DNA of 64,000 nt from the NCBI RefSeq assembly GCF_001654455.1, contig NZ_CP015772.1:2294001-2358000 (forward strand), given 5' to 3'. This document shows positions 16,872 through 26,047 of the stretch, piece by piece; position 1 is the first letter of the stretch, and every line of letters begins with the position of its first letter. The notes under the pieces are model-generated. The model was not told the origin of the DNA, did no database searches, and saw nothing but the letters and a program-made list of their open reading frames with translations. Made by a program: the position numbers and the translations under genes. This DNA comes from Niabella ginsenosidivorans. GTDB lineage: Bacteria > Bacteroidota > Bacteroidia > Chitinophagales > Chitinophagaceae.

Positions 16872-19208
16872 TTAAAGTTGCCGTATTTTTAATGTGTACG
16901 GGTGGCCGGAAAGGCGGTTCCTGTTCCTTAACAAATCTTCCGGTATACGCACCTGCACACCAGTGGATGTTGCCGTCCATTCCAGCGGTTTCTCATACCC
17001 CAATATACTTATGGTGGTTCCTGCTTTTGCTATTATTGATTTCAGAACAATTTCAGGGGCTGTGCTATCTTTTACAAAAGCATAAACGCATTTACCGTCT
17101 TTGCTTTGTGTAAAACGGATGGTACCTTCTTTCCATATACCTCTGGCACGGGTATTATAAATCCCTTCGCCATTAACGGCCAGCCATCGCCCGGTTGCTT
17201 CCAGCTGCTCAATGGCTTTTGGATGAAACTGACCTGTTGCATCTGGTCCTATACCTACCATAAAACTACCTCCTTTGGCTACCGCGTCCACAAGATTATT
17301 GATGATCCAGCTTGCTCCTTTATACTTGCTGCTATCTTTATCATAGGAAAAAGAGGAAGCTAACGGATAAATAACCATCCAGGGCATATTGGTATTTTCC
17401 TTATCCCCCGGCACAAAGCCTTCGGGGGTATAATAATCGCCATAATTGCCAATGCCCCGCCCGCGGATCATAATGTCTGGCTGCAGTTGCCTAATCATTT
17501 TTACAGTAGCTTTTGTTTCTTCCCATACGTCTGCCCCCAGCCACTGATCCAAGCACAGCATATCAATTTTACCATAATTCGTCAACAGCTCATGAAGCTG
17601 TTCCCGATGGCGGCTTACCATACGCTGTGGTTCCTCTGCAGAGCGTTCGGGCGTCATTTTTTTTGTAGAATCAAAATGGATATCATTGCCATACATCGCC
17701 GTATTTGTCTTTACACTCATGGTGGTTAGCGGGTGACCGTTATAGGGCCTGAAATCCGCATCATACCAATCGGGGTGTGAATAATACAGATCGATCTTTA
17801 TGCCGCTGGCATGGGCCGCATCTGTTAGCTCCTTTACAACATCGCGTTTAAACGGCGTTTCCATAATACTATAGGCCAAGTTGCAATCCTCAATGGGGTT
17901 TGCGGGATGCAAATAATTTGCCCGGCGCCGGACCCGCGTTTTAGTGTTGAACATTGAAAAGCCTTCATGATGCTTGGTGGTAAAAGCAAACGCCTGCAGC
18001 CCAGAACGCTTAAAAAAGCGCATCCACTCAGCCGCATCAAACCGGGTTGGATTAAAGGTTTTGTAAAGCTGGTTGTATTCCTGCTTCTTTTTATCTGGCA
18101 GGTTGAGGAATCCCCAGGACTCTCCGTTCATCTGCCAGATGGAATAAATGCCCCAATGGATGCGCACTGAAAATTTAATATCGCGGAATGCTTCATAAGC
18201 CGCTTCAGAAGCGTGCAAGTAATCAGCGTCCGGCTCCCGCCCCGTATAATTGCTCACTGCTTTGTAGTGGTAATCGGTTTCCGGCAGGTACCTATTACGG
18301 TTCCTGTCCTGCACTATGGCAGCACCCTGCTCTTTTACTTCATCGAATACAAAAGGAGCTGCACCTGTGATACAGGTGGACGTAATAGCTGGACTAATAT
18401 ATTTTTCAATATACTCCACCATGCGGTTGAGCCCACCAAAATGGGTGGTGTAGGGATATTTTGCAGGATTATACATTAAATCGGTCATATCGCTCATCAG
18501 CACGGTATTATACCCCCTGCGCTTCATGGCCCGCAGTCCAAAAGAACGGTTCATAATACACATATTGGTATGCACCCCGCACAGGATCACATTCTTTATA
18601 CCGTTTTTTTGAAAGTAAGCATCCATCTCACCGCCCGAATCACTGATCAGGTCTTTATCATTAATCTGCAAAGCATCAATTTGTTTGGTCCAGGCGCGAT
18701 GCGGCGCTGCCTCTGCGTTTGGGCAACCTTCATCATAGAACTCAACGGGCCACGGCACCCCGGCTTCTGAAAGCAATTTTACATCACTATAAACGATCTC
18801 GTTTTTACGCCGGTTCCCGTATTGCAACAATTTCTGACGTTGCGGATAATTTTTATAATAATTCATACACTCACTTGGCGCGTGCACAATGGTGATTCCT
18901 TTTGAACGGGCGATGGTGATCATCTTATTCAGCGCCGGTGCCAGTTCCGCCACATTTTTTGTAGCATAAGGGCACCAATGCTGATCCCACATATCACAGA
19001 TGATGATAGCTGTTTCAGCAGGGTCCCATTTTTCGGTTCGGTTGCTTAATACATACGTGCCCTTCCCTGAATCCGCAGGAATCAGGCGCTGCGTGGATAC
19101 CAGCAGTTCCTGCGCATGGCCGGCATTCCCTAACCCTGCGCAAAACAGCAACAAACCCATTATTTTTCTTATTCTATTCACTACAGAAAATTTAAGGTTA
19201 ATAATCAT
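16872..19208 (-). CDS. Two-domain fusion: isochorismatase-like cysteine hydrolase + GH29 alpha-L-fucosidase
   Basis: One uninterrupted frame. I take the ATG at 19208, which overlaps the preceding GH106 stop by 11 bases; starts at 19223 and 19160 are possible. After a signal peptide (ending NAGHAQ), the first domain (about 60-275) is isochorismatase-like: IIICDMWDQHWC has the catalytic Asp and CGVHTNMCI the catalytic Cys. The usual triad Lys is not obvious near ISDSGGEMDAYF. The second domain (about 335-780) is GH29: IHWGIYSIW, TTKHHEGFSMFNT, and KIDMLCLDQWL with the Asp that aligns with the fucosidase nucleophile, then a C-terminal sandwich. The fucosidase should release alpha-L-fucose. The role of the amidohydrolase-type domain is unknown. 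Another GH29 is encoded at 23335-24723. Confidence 0.85.
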   Translation of the reverse strand: MIINLKFSVVNRIRKIMGLLLFCAGLGNAGHAQELLVSTQRLIPADSGKGTYVLSNRTEKWDPAETAIIICDMWDQHWCPYATKNVAELAPALNKMITIARSKGITIVHAPSECMNYYKNYPQRQKLLQYGNRRKNEIVYSDVKLLSEAGVPWPVEFYDEGCPNAEAAPHRAWTKQIDALQINDKDLISDSGGEMDAYFQKNGIKNVILCGVHTNMCIMNRSFGLRAMKRRGYNTVLMSDMTDLMYNPAKYPYTTHFGGLNRMVEYIEKYISPAITSTCITGAAPFVFDEVKEQGAAIVQDRNRNRYLPETDYHYKAVSNYTGREPDADYLHASEAAYEAFRDIKFSVRIHWGIYSIWQMNGESWGFLNLPDKKKQEYNQLYKTFNPTRFDAAEWMRFFKRSGLQAFAFTTKHHEGFSMFNTKTRVRRRANYLHPANPIEDCNLAYSIMETPFKRDVVKELTDAAHASGIKIDLYYSHPDWYDADFRPYNGHPLTTMSVKTNTAMYGNDIHFDSTKKMTPERSAEEPQRMVSRHREQLHELLTNYGKIDMLCLDQWLGADVWEETKATVKMIRQLQPDIMIRGRGIGNYGDYYTPEGFVPGDKENTNMPWMVIYPLASSFSYDKDSSKYKGASWIINNLVDAVAKGGSFMVGIGPDATGQFHPKAIEQLEATGRWLAVNGEGIYNTRARGIWKEGTIRFTQSKDGKCVYAFVKDSTAPEIVLKSIIAKAGTTISILGYEKPLEWTATSTGVQVRIPEDLLRNRNRLSGHPYTLKIRQL

Positions 19209-22200
19209 AGGCCCGGATCTCAACAGGGCCCAGCAGGCCGGATGGCTGAAGTGGCGTATCCGCCTTAAAGTGATTCACGATCGTCCATGTCTGACGTTCC
19301 TCTTCCGGAAGCCTCAGATCCCCTATCAATCGATTCTGCCAGTTATTTGCTACCGTTACTTCCAGTGTGTTGGCGCCGCTTTTCAGATACGGCGTTATAT
19401 TCAGGCGGTATGGCGTTGTCCATACCCCGCCGATGTATTGCCCGTTGAGCCTGATTGTTGCCATCACCATTACCTTACCCAGATCGAGGTACAGTTTTTT
19501 CTGTGGTAAATTGTTTATTGTGAAAGTGGTTGTATATACGGCCTCTCCGGAGAAATATTTTATACTATCATTTTTAAAACGGGTCCAATCCTCTAGCTTT
19601 TGAAGCGTTACCGGGTTTTTAACAGCCCGCCGGTCTTTTGCGTCCTGAAACGCTACCTGCCACGGAGTATTTATCGTATAAACAACTTCCTTATCCGGGA
19701 AGTTGGGTTTGTTTACAACCGGAGCGTTGCTCTTACGGAATACAATGAACACACTTTCATAGTTTTCCAGTTCAACGGGTATTTCAATGCCTTTGCCGGC
19801 AGCCCTAAACTGCGGAAGGCTGCGGCGCTCCCCTGTAAGCGGGTTCCAGAGCTCAGGCTGCAAACCTTCCGGCACACGGAAGCTTGCCTGGAAAAATATC
19901 TTTTTATCTGTCTGATTGGTCAGGTAATAGATCTCCCCGTCGTTCAGCGTTCTATGAATAAAGGCTACCGAATCCTGCAACGTCTTAAAGTCCGGTTCCA
20001 CACCCGTTTCATAGAGCGCTTTTTGTAGACTGGTTCCCCTGTTAAATACTTTTCCCCGTCCATATATTTTACCGGCAAAAAGCGCTTTTCCCAGGTTTTT
20101 CACTTCATCATCTGCTGCCGGATAATTTTGCAGGCTGGGGGAATATTCCGGTGCACTGCCGTAAACTGAAAGCCCGGCTTTTACCAGCCCGCTTATTTTT
20201 TTCAGCAGCTCAGGTCGCATAGACTTCTGATCGGGCAACACAAGCATGCGATAACGCATACCTCCTTCTAACACTAAATATCCATCTTTTACCGAAGCCC
20301 TGTTCATAAGTACTTCCGCATTGATATAATCAAAGGAGTATCCTTTAGGCAATGCCGGATTGGTTATCCCACGCATCTTGGGGGCGTCTTCTCCTATAAA
20401 ATAGGCAACATCCGCTACATAGGTTCCCTGTTGCAATAGCAGGTTGGAACGCCGCAGATAACCGGTAAATACATCCATTTGGGGGAACCATGTATTTTTC
20501 CGCTGGAAATCATTTCCGAACCAGGCGCTTATGCCCGGGTTTTTATCTTCATAAGGCTGATGGATATATACATGCAATAATGACGCGTTAATGCCTTCTG
20601 CAAAAAAACGGTCGATGCGTGGTTTCATTAAAGAAGGGTAAAGCCCAAAATTTGGTCCACCACTGGTATTGGATTCTGCCCACACGCGGGTTTTGCCATA
20701 AATATGCGCGGCGGATGAAGCGTCCCGATTTTCAATATCGCCTAATTCTCCTGAGCTCCAGAATTCGCCCCCCACTTCATCTGCCTGCCCGCCATACATC
20801 AGAAACTCACTTGGAAAGCCCCAGTGCCCGTAATTTTCCAGCCAGGTGGTTAGCCCATGACGATGACTGATCTTTGTAAGGCCACCCACATAATCATAAG
20901 CAACGCGGTCAGCAATCAGCCGCCGCAGATCCCAGAGAAAACGTGCGGATACATCTTCATTTCCTACTACCTTACCATACATTGCCGGTAAATAAGGCGT
21001 TGGGTCATAGCCATAGGTCTTTTTGAAAACGGCGGGCATATCATCCGTCCAGTTCTGCCCTCCCGTTTCATAGCTGTCCTGCACGGCAATCTTAAAGGTT
21101 TTGCGATCCACCGCTGGTATGCGCCGCAGAATCTCTCCCAAGAACGCATCAAAGTGGGCGGCTACATGCTTACTGCTCATCTTGTCCACTTCAAGCCCGG
21201 TAGCATCGGGTGTGGCCGGGCTGTTGACGGTTCCGGTCGTTTTCATTTCCAGCAGTGAAACCGTCCATGCTCCTTTTGGCGCTTCCCAGGTAAGCACTCC
21301 TTTATCAGATACAAATTTTGTTAGGTCCAGCACCTGATCCGGGCGGATCTTAAAACCTCCGGATTTGTTATACCAATCCTGTTGGTTCCACATATAAGTA
21401 TTCCAGAAAGGCAAAGGACGCTGGAACATTTTTGCCAGAGTCTGCTCCGGATAGCGTTCCACAACCGGTTCAGAGGAAAGGGCAACGCTGATTTCCGGAT
21501 TTTTTGAATAATAATCAACAGGTGTATCCAGCCAGATACGGTATTCTTTTCCTTTTGTTTCGGGCAGTGAAATGACCACCGGAGCATAGGGGTCAAAGCC
21601 TACAATGTTCTGATAGTTGCTACGGTCTATTTCAATAGTACGGATTGTTTTAAATGCATTATTCTCCCATACCTGGATCCACGCATTTGTTCTGATATAA
21701 TCTTTAGTACGAAACACCAGGCTGCGAATGGTTTTTGTACTGTCTGCCGGAATGCGTACGTCTACCGGCTCCCGCCCGTTTAATGAAAAGGCTTTTGTAA
21801 TACTGTATACATTTTTATCAACAGGGTATGCCAGTACCTTTACTAATTGCGTGGTATCTGAAAAGCCCGGAAATTTAAAGGCAATTTTCTTACCACCAGC
21901 AAATTGCGTATCTGTAGCAGCAAGGTAGCGCATGCTTTGATCAGACTTTACCCATGGTCCGCCTGACTGGCTCCAGCCCGGGCTATTGAATATACCTATT
22001 TCAATATCAAGCTCTGTTGCCGTTTTTAAGGCAACATGTAAAATATTCCACCACTCCGGGGTAAACACTTTTACCTTGCCATAAGGAATATCGTTTAATC
22101 CTATATTACCGATATATGCCCTGGTAATACCCGCCTTTTTCATGGCATGCAGGTCTTTGATGACGCCTTCCCGGGATATGTTATCCGAGAGCCAGTACCA

Positions 22201-22365
22201 ATAGCATCCGATACGAATGCTGTCTGGCAATTGCTGAAATCCTTTTTCAATACTCACCAGCGATGCTGCCGGCTGCGCCTTGCAAGGCAGCCCTGGTAAC
22301 CCCAGAAGCCCTAAAAGCGTAACCATCATGCCTATTCTTTTGATGCACTCCATATATTGTTTCAT
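19198..22365 (-). CDS. GH106 alpha-L-rhamnosidase, full length
   Basis: The frame is open from 22485, but the first 40 codons read as non-coding leader and include a repeat-like stretch. The ATG at 22365 (MKQYMECIKRIG) gives a signal peptide ending in CKAQ and a 1055-residue protein, close to typical GH106 length. Family marks are IGCYWYWLSDNISREGV near the mature N-terminus, SPGWSQSGGPWVK, VQDSYETGGQNWTDD near residue 440, WAESNTSGGPNFG near 600, and a C-terminal jelly roll (YLDLGKVMVMATIRLNG). It should remove terminal L-rhamnose. Its stop overlaps the start of the isochorismatase-GH29 gene, suggesting translational coupling. Confidence 0.92.
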   Translation of the reverse strand: MKQYMECIKRIGMMVTLLGLLGLPGLPCKAQPAASLVSIEKGFQQLPDSIRIGCYWYWLSDNISREGVIKDLHAMKKAGITRAYIGNIGLNDIPYGKVKVFTPEWWNILHVALKTATELDIEIGIFNSPGWSQSGGPWVKSDQSMRYLAATDTQFAGGKKIAFKFPGFSDTTQLVKVLAYPVDKNVYSITKAFSLNGREPVDVRIPADSTKTIRSLVFRTKDYIRTNAWIQVWENNAFKTIRTIEIDRSNYQNIVGFDPYAPVVISLPETKGKEYRIWLDTPVDYYSKNPEISVALSSEPVVERYPEQTLAKMFQRPLPFWNTYMWNQQDWYNKSGGFKIRPDQVLDLTKFVSDKGVLTWEAPKGAWTVSLLEMKTTGTVNSPATPDATGLEVDKMSSKHVAAHFDAFLGEILRRIPAVDRKTFKIAVQDSYETGGQNWTDDMPAVFKKTYGYDPTPYLPAMYGKVVGNEDVSARFLWDLRRLIADRVAYDYVGGLTKISHRHGLTTWLENYGHWGFPSEFLMYGGQADEVGGEFWSSGELGDIENRDASSAAHIYGKTRVWAESNTSGGPNFGLYPSLMKPRIDRFFAEGINASLLHVYIHQPYEDKNPGISAWFGNDFQRKNTWFPQMDVFTGYLRRSNLLLQQGTYVADVAYFIGEDAPKMRGITNPALPKGYSFDYINAEVLMNRASVKDGYLVLEGGMRYRMLVLPDQKSMRPELLKKISGLVKAGLSVYGSAPEYSPSLQNYPAADDEVKNLGKALFAGKIYGRGKVFNRGTSLQKALYETGVEPDFKTLQDSVAFIHRTLNDGEIYYLTNQTDKKIFFQASFRVPEGLQPELWNPLTGERRSLPQFRAAGKGIEIPVELENYESVFIVFRKSNAPVVNKPNFPDKEVVYTINTPWQVAFQDAKDRRAVKNPVTLQKLEDWTRFKNDSIKYFSGEAVYTTTFTINNLPQKKLYLDLGKVMVMATIRLNGQYIGGVWTTPYRLNITPYLKSGANTLEVTVANNWQNRLIGDLRLPEEERQTWTIVNHFKADTPLQPSGLLGPVEIRAYDY

Positions 22366-22440
22366 CCGTATATTTTTAGTTTTATTTTTTGCCGGGCTGA
22401 TACAAAACAATATCAGCCGGAGGTTTAAATAATCGTGAAT

Positions 22441-22502
22441 CCTCAGATGGAGCCAAAATATCTCTAAATTGCAGAGGCTCCTCAACTGCGCTTGGAGTGA
22501 CG
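22441..22502. repeat. Possible interspersed intergenic repeat
   Basis: The stretch around 22471-22502 contains CTCCTCAACTGCGCTTGGAG followed by TGACGG. This resembles a type of GC-rich extragenic repeat (read as TCACTCC.AGCGCAGT.GAGGAG) that is dispersed in many Bacteroidota genomes. Only one copy is seen in this window, so the call rests on recalled similarity, not on an internal repeat. It lies upstream of the GH106 start and after the decayed M64 gene, where a rearrangement scar would be unsurprising. Confidence 0.3.
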
Positions 22503-22571
22503 GTTTAAAATATTCGTGTTCAACCCAGAATCTGTCATTTAACAGGTCTGCCCGAAGCTCCTAGCCCTGAT

Positions 22572-23293
22572 CTACTTTACATTATAAGCTTTATCATATT
22601 TCAGAAATTTTTTAAATGAACAACGTACGCCGGCAATCGTATGGGTCCTTTTATAAATGAGCCACCTCGAAACCGCATTGTAATAAATTAGGTTGTTCCT
22701 GCTATTGCCTACCATAATAGACCAATTTTCAGAACGCCATATACCATTGGCTTCGCCAAAGCCGCCTTCATAGGCTCCTACATCTTCATACTCTTTAAGG
22801 CCGCATTCAGCGCCGGTACCGCGGCCTTTATAAAACTTAAGGCCGCCTTAAAATCAGCTCCTTTGGATGATCCTGATCCAAAGGCCGTTTTTGTACCAGG
22901 TGTTGTACCACTTTCTTTGGATTCCGCCACAACAACATATATGTCAAAATAGTTTTTAAAATCCTTAATAACCGGGTTAATCAAAAAAGAATCCGCCAAC
23001 GCATGGCATGTTTTTTCAAAGAAGCCTCCTTTTTTATTATCGCTGCGGTTAAACCCATCGCCAATGATCACTACAGGTACGCCTTTTCCTTTTGTATGTC
23101 TATGCAGGATAAAGCAATCCTTGTTTTCCCAATACTCCTGTATGCTATCTGCCCCAAAAGCCCGAAACGCAGCATTGTTTACCCATGTAGCTATAGTGGC
23201 GGTACAGCCAAATGCTTCCCTATAGAAAAACAATGCTCCTATACAGGTGAGGACAGCTGTAACGATCCAGCAATGCAATACATTCTTTAACAT
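22572..23293 (-). pseudogene. M64-type peptidase pseudogene with internal deletion and frame change
   Basis: The ATG at 23293 opens a 171-codon frame whose residues 85-165 match the intact M64 peptidase at 24909-26018 (GVPVVIIGDGF versus GVPIVIVGEC; KNYFDIYVVVAES in both). The frame then ends at KSMKM. The other frame over the same bases and beyond, to the TAG at 22572-22574, reads GLKEYEDVGAYEGG ... YYNAVSRWLIYKR, matching the C-terminus of the intact protein (YEEIGAYQVQDG ... YYNAMSRWMIYRR). About 110 residues, including the zinc motif, are missing at the join near 22800. The gene therefore cannot encode an active protease. It is a decayed paralogue two genes away from the intact copy. Confidence 0.8.
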
Positions 23294-23334
23294 TAACGAT
23301 CTTTGCGTTGGCGGTTTCTTTTAAATTTTAGAGA

Positions 23335-24723
23335 TTACTTCATGAATAATTCTATAACTGGTACTTCCACACCCGGTTTTTCAACTGATAACCACAATAC
23401 CAGGTCCTTTGCTGAGGGATCTGCCGCGTTACTGCCTGATGCTTCATATTTTATTTCTGATCCGTCATTGAGCAATTGCGCATAGCTGATCTTATCTTTC
23501 AATCCCGGAAGACTCAATCTTTTAAGAGGCCATTCCAAAATATGTACATATAACCGTTTTGTACGAGAGTTATAGGTAAGCAGGCAGTTAGGAGGTGCTT
23601 TCAGACCTGCGGGTGCCTGGGTACAGCCGTATATAGTCCTGCTATGGAATTTCATCCAACGCCCCAGCCCCTCCAGCCGCTCATTGGCCCGTTCGTCAAA
23701 AGCGCCCCTGGAAGTAGGCCCTACATTAAGCAGCAGGTTGCCTCCTTTACTTACTGTTTCTATAAGCATTACCACTAGTTGGTGAACCGTTTTCCAGGAA
23801 TGTTCATCCCTGTAATAGCCCCAGGATCCGGAAAAAGTCTGACAGGTTTCCCAGGGAACCTGTTGCCCCCTAACCAAAGGCCATTCTTGCGGCATTTCCT
23901 GCTCCGGTGTTATATAATCCCAGCCCCAGTGTGTACTGTCCAGATCCAGCCTGTTATTGACCAGGCAGGCAGGCTGCAAGCGGCGGATCAATTGTAACAG
24001 ACCTTCGGAATCCCAGTCTGCATGCCCCTTTCCGTTTTTGCCGGGATAAGAAAAATCTAAAAACAACTCATCAATGCGCCCGTAATTGGTTAATAATTCT
24101 GTTAACTGATCTTTTATATACCGGCGATATACATCCAGATTGCGCAAGGCGTTCTGCCGCTGCCGCTCCATACTATCCACTGGCGCGAGGGGATGATTTA
24201 CATCATAGGTAAATTGAGGATGGTGCCAGTCAATCAGCGAATAATAAAAGCCAATCCGGATGCCCCGGGCCCGGAAGGCATTTACAAGGGCCCGAAGCAG
24301 GTCTTTTCCATACACCGTATTTGTAACTTTGAAATCTGTGCACTTCGTATCCCACAGGCAAAACCCTTCATGATGTTTTGTAGTAATGACCACGTATTTT
24401 ATACCCGCCGCCTTCGCTTTTTCTGCCCATTCTTCAGGATCAAACAAATCAGGATCAAAATGATCAAAATATTTCTGGTAATCAGTGGCGGTTATCTTCT
24501 CATTCCATTGTACCCATTCATGCCGTGCAGGCAACGAATAAAGACCAAAGTGAAGAAACAAGCCCAGCCGGTCGTGCGTCCACCATGCCATTCGTTTTTC
24601 CTTTTCCGCGCTGGTTTCTTTTGCCCATGTTGGCGTGTTCTGGGCATGCAAAGCTTCTTTTGCCAGGAAGATGCATAAAAAAATTAAAAATATATTTCTG
24701 CTATTTAACATTCGTTGTTTCAA
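23335..24723 (-). CDS. GH29 alpha-L-fucosidase, exported
   Basis: 462 residues with signal peptide (ending EALHAQ; starts at codon 1 or 5 are both possible). The TIM barrel carries LGLFLHFGLYSLP, TTKHHEGFCLWDT (115-127) and RIDELFLDFSY (216-226), where Asp223 is the likely nucleophile. A short C-terminal beta domain follows. GH29 enzymes are retaining exo-alpha-L-fucosidases. The sequence is much shorter than the fusion at 16872-19208 and differs in the active-site segment (LFLDF versus LCLDQ), so the two probably act on different fucosyl linkages. It lies between the decayed M64 gene and a decayed glycosidase tail. Confidence 0.92.
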   Translation of the reverse strand: MKQRMLNSRNIFLIFLCIFLAKEALHAQNTPTWAKETSAEKEKRMAWWTHDRLGLFLHFGLYSLPARHEWVQWNEKITATDYQKYFDHFDPDLFDPEEWAEKAKAAGIKYVVITTKHHEGFCLWDTKCTDFKVTNTVYGKDLLRALVNAFRARGIRIGFYYSLIDWHHPQFTYDVNHPLAPVDSMERQRQNALRNLDVYRRYIKDQLTELLTNYGRIDELFLDFSYPGKNGKGHADWDSEGLLQLIRRLQPACLVNNRLDLDSTHWGWDYITPEQEMPQEWPLVRGQQVPWETCQTFSGSWGYYRDEHSWKTVHQLVVMLIETVSKGGNLLLNVGPTSRGAFDERANERLEGLGRWMKFHSRTIYGCTQAPAGLKAPPNCLLTYNSRTKRLYVHILEWPLKRLSLPGLKDKISYAQLLNDGSEIKYEASGSNAADPSAKDLVLWLSVEKPGVEVPVIELFMK

Positions 24724-24731
24724 TTTTTTGT

Positions 24732-24839
24732 TTATGGTATAATAGCTATCCCTACCTGTATGCTGCGGTTACAAATATGTTTGGGTGTATAAAGTTCAAA
24801 TGACACTTTCCGATCTTTTGGCCATGCGGGCAGCATATG
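24732..24839 (-). pseudogene. C-terminal remnant of a DUF5703-type glycosidase
   Basis: A 35-codon open stretch ending at the TAA at 24732-24734 reads HMLPAWPKDRKVSFELYTP. This closely matches the tail of the intact enzyme at 26048-28267 (YLLPAFPKNWNVSFRLYAP). A stop codon sits immediately upstream in frame, and nothing else of the protein is present. It is best read as the last piece of a deleted paralogue, left between the GH29 and M64 genes. Confidence 0.65.
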
Positions 24840-24908
24840 CTAAAACTCATTAGCATTAAAGACAAAAAGTTGCGGCGACAATACAAAGGCAGTTCACTAA
24901 TTTCATTG

Positions 24909-26018
24909 TTATTTATTATTATACAATTTGTCAAATTCCAGAAAATCGTTGAATAACGTATCTAATTCTCCGGATTGATAAATTCTTGGTTTGCCTGTTG
25001 GGCTATTGGGGTCGCTATCCTGATCATAAAATTTAGTTCCATCATATATGCGGCGGTAAATCATCCAGCGAGACATTGCATTATAATAATAATCGTCATT
25101 GGCGTTATCTACCATTATAGAATGTATTTCTGGCCGCCAAACCCCGTCTTGCACCTGGTAGGCGCCTATTTCTTCATAGCCGGTTTTGCCTATAAAGTTT
25201 TTCCAGGGAACTTTTGATAAATCGTTCGTATTTGAAACGTTCTCAACCATATTCCAGGATTGCCAATTCCAATCATAAGCCGCATCGCCGCCAGGATATT
25301 CATCGGCAAGAGAAGCGAAACCGTGTCCACAAAATTCATGCATCATCCAATATTTGCTAACATTTCCCTCTGCTGCAGAATACCATGCCATGCCACAATT
25401 TCCTGCTGGCATACCAAACTGTGCCCATCCACCGGCTTCACCATTAAATACCACCATCCATGAGCGGTTAAACACGGGGCCTAAAGCCGGAATTGCCTGT
25501 ACTGTAAAGGCATTGGCAGCATCAAAATTACAACCTGCAGTAGTTGTTGTTCCAAACTTTCCGGGGGTTCCGCCGTTGTTTCCATCCTGTATTCCACTTA
25601 CAGGCGATTCAGCTACAACTACATAAATATCAAAATAGTTACGAAAGTTTTTGATGATATCGTTTTTTAAGAATGCCGACGCCATCATTTTTGCTGTAGT
25701 TTCCCACAAGCCATTGTCTTTATTATCTTCATAACTGTAGCATTCGCCTACAATTACTATTGGAACACCTTGCCCGTATCCTGATTTATGTTCCCAAACT
25801 TTGAAAGCACTTCCATCCGTCCAATAACTTCCGCTTTCTGGTTTAGGATCCAGCAAAGTCACCTCTTCAGAAGGGTTTTTATCATACTGAAGCAGCAGCT
25901 TTGCCGTATCTTCTTTATCATTTTCTTTTGGTATGCTGCCAGGGTTTCTACTGCACGATATCAGTAATGTGGCAGCAATGGCTATTACCATTATGCCTGA
26001 TAAATTCAATACGCTCAT
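24909..26018 (-). CDS. M64 (IgA-peptidase-like) zinc peptidase lipoprotein
   Basis: 369 residues with a lipobox (TLLISC, Cys22). Residues 85-145 and 185-365 match the peptidase M64 family. The metal site reads MMHEFCGHGFASLADEY (about 226-241): His227, Glu228 and His232, then the Asp-Glu-Tyr usual for this family. There are three residues between Glu228 and the second His, one more than in a classic HExxH. M64 members cut proteins; some, such as the Clostridium ramosum enzyme, cut IgA. In a glycan PUL it may trim a protein that carries the glycan. A decayed paralogue lies at 22572-23293. Confidence 0.8.
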   Translation of the reverse strand: MSVLNLSGIMVIAIAATLLISCSRNPGSIPKENDKEDTAKLLLQYDKNPSEEVTLLDPKPESGSYWTDGSAFKVWEHKSGYGQGVPIVIVGECYSYEDNKDNGLWETTAKMMASAFLKNDIIKNFRNYFDIYVVVAESPVSGIQDGNNGGTPGKFGTTTTAGCNFDAANAFTVQAIPALGPVFNRSWMVVFNGEAGGWAQFGMPAGNCGMAWYSAAEGNVSKYWMMHEFCGHGFASLADEYPGGDAAYDWNWQSWNMVENVSNTNDLSKVPWKNFIGKTGYEEIGAYQVQDGVWRPEIHSIMVDNANDDYYYNAMSRWMIYRRIYDGTKFYDQDSDPNSPTGKPRIYQSGELDTLFNDFLEFDKLYNNK

Positions 26019-26047
26019 TTTTACTTTTTTAGTTGTTAAAAAATAAT

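Noticed and set aside
22366-22485. Upstream extension of the GH106 gene by 40 codons
   Set aside because: The extension has no signal peptide at its start, includes repeat-like DNA, and would bury the real signal peptide that begins at 22365.
24752-24934. Minus-strand open frame of 60 codons downstream of the M64 gene
   Set aside because: A different frame over the same bases clearly matches the tail of a DUF5703 enzyme, so this frame is a by-product.
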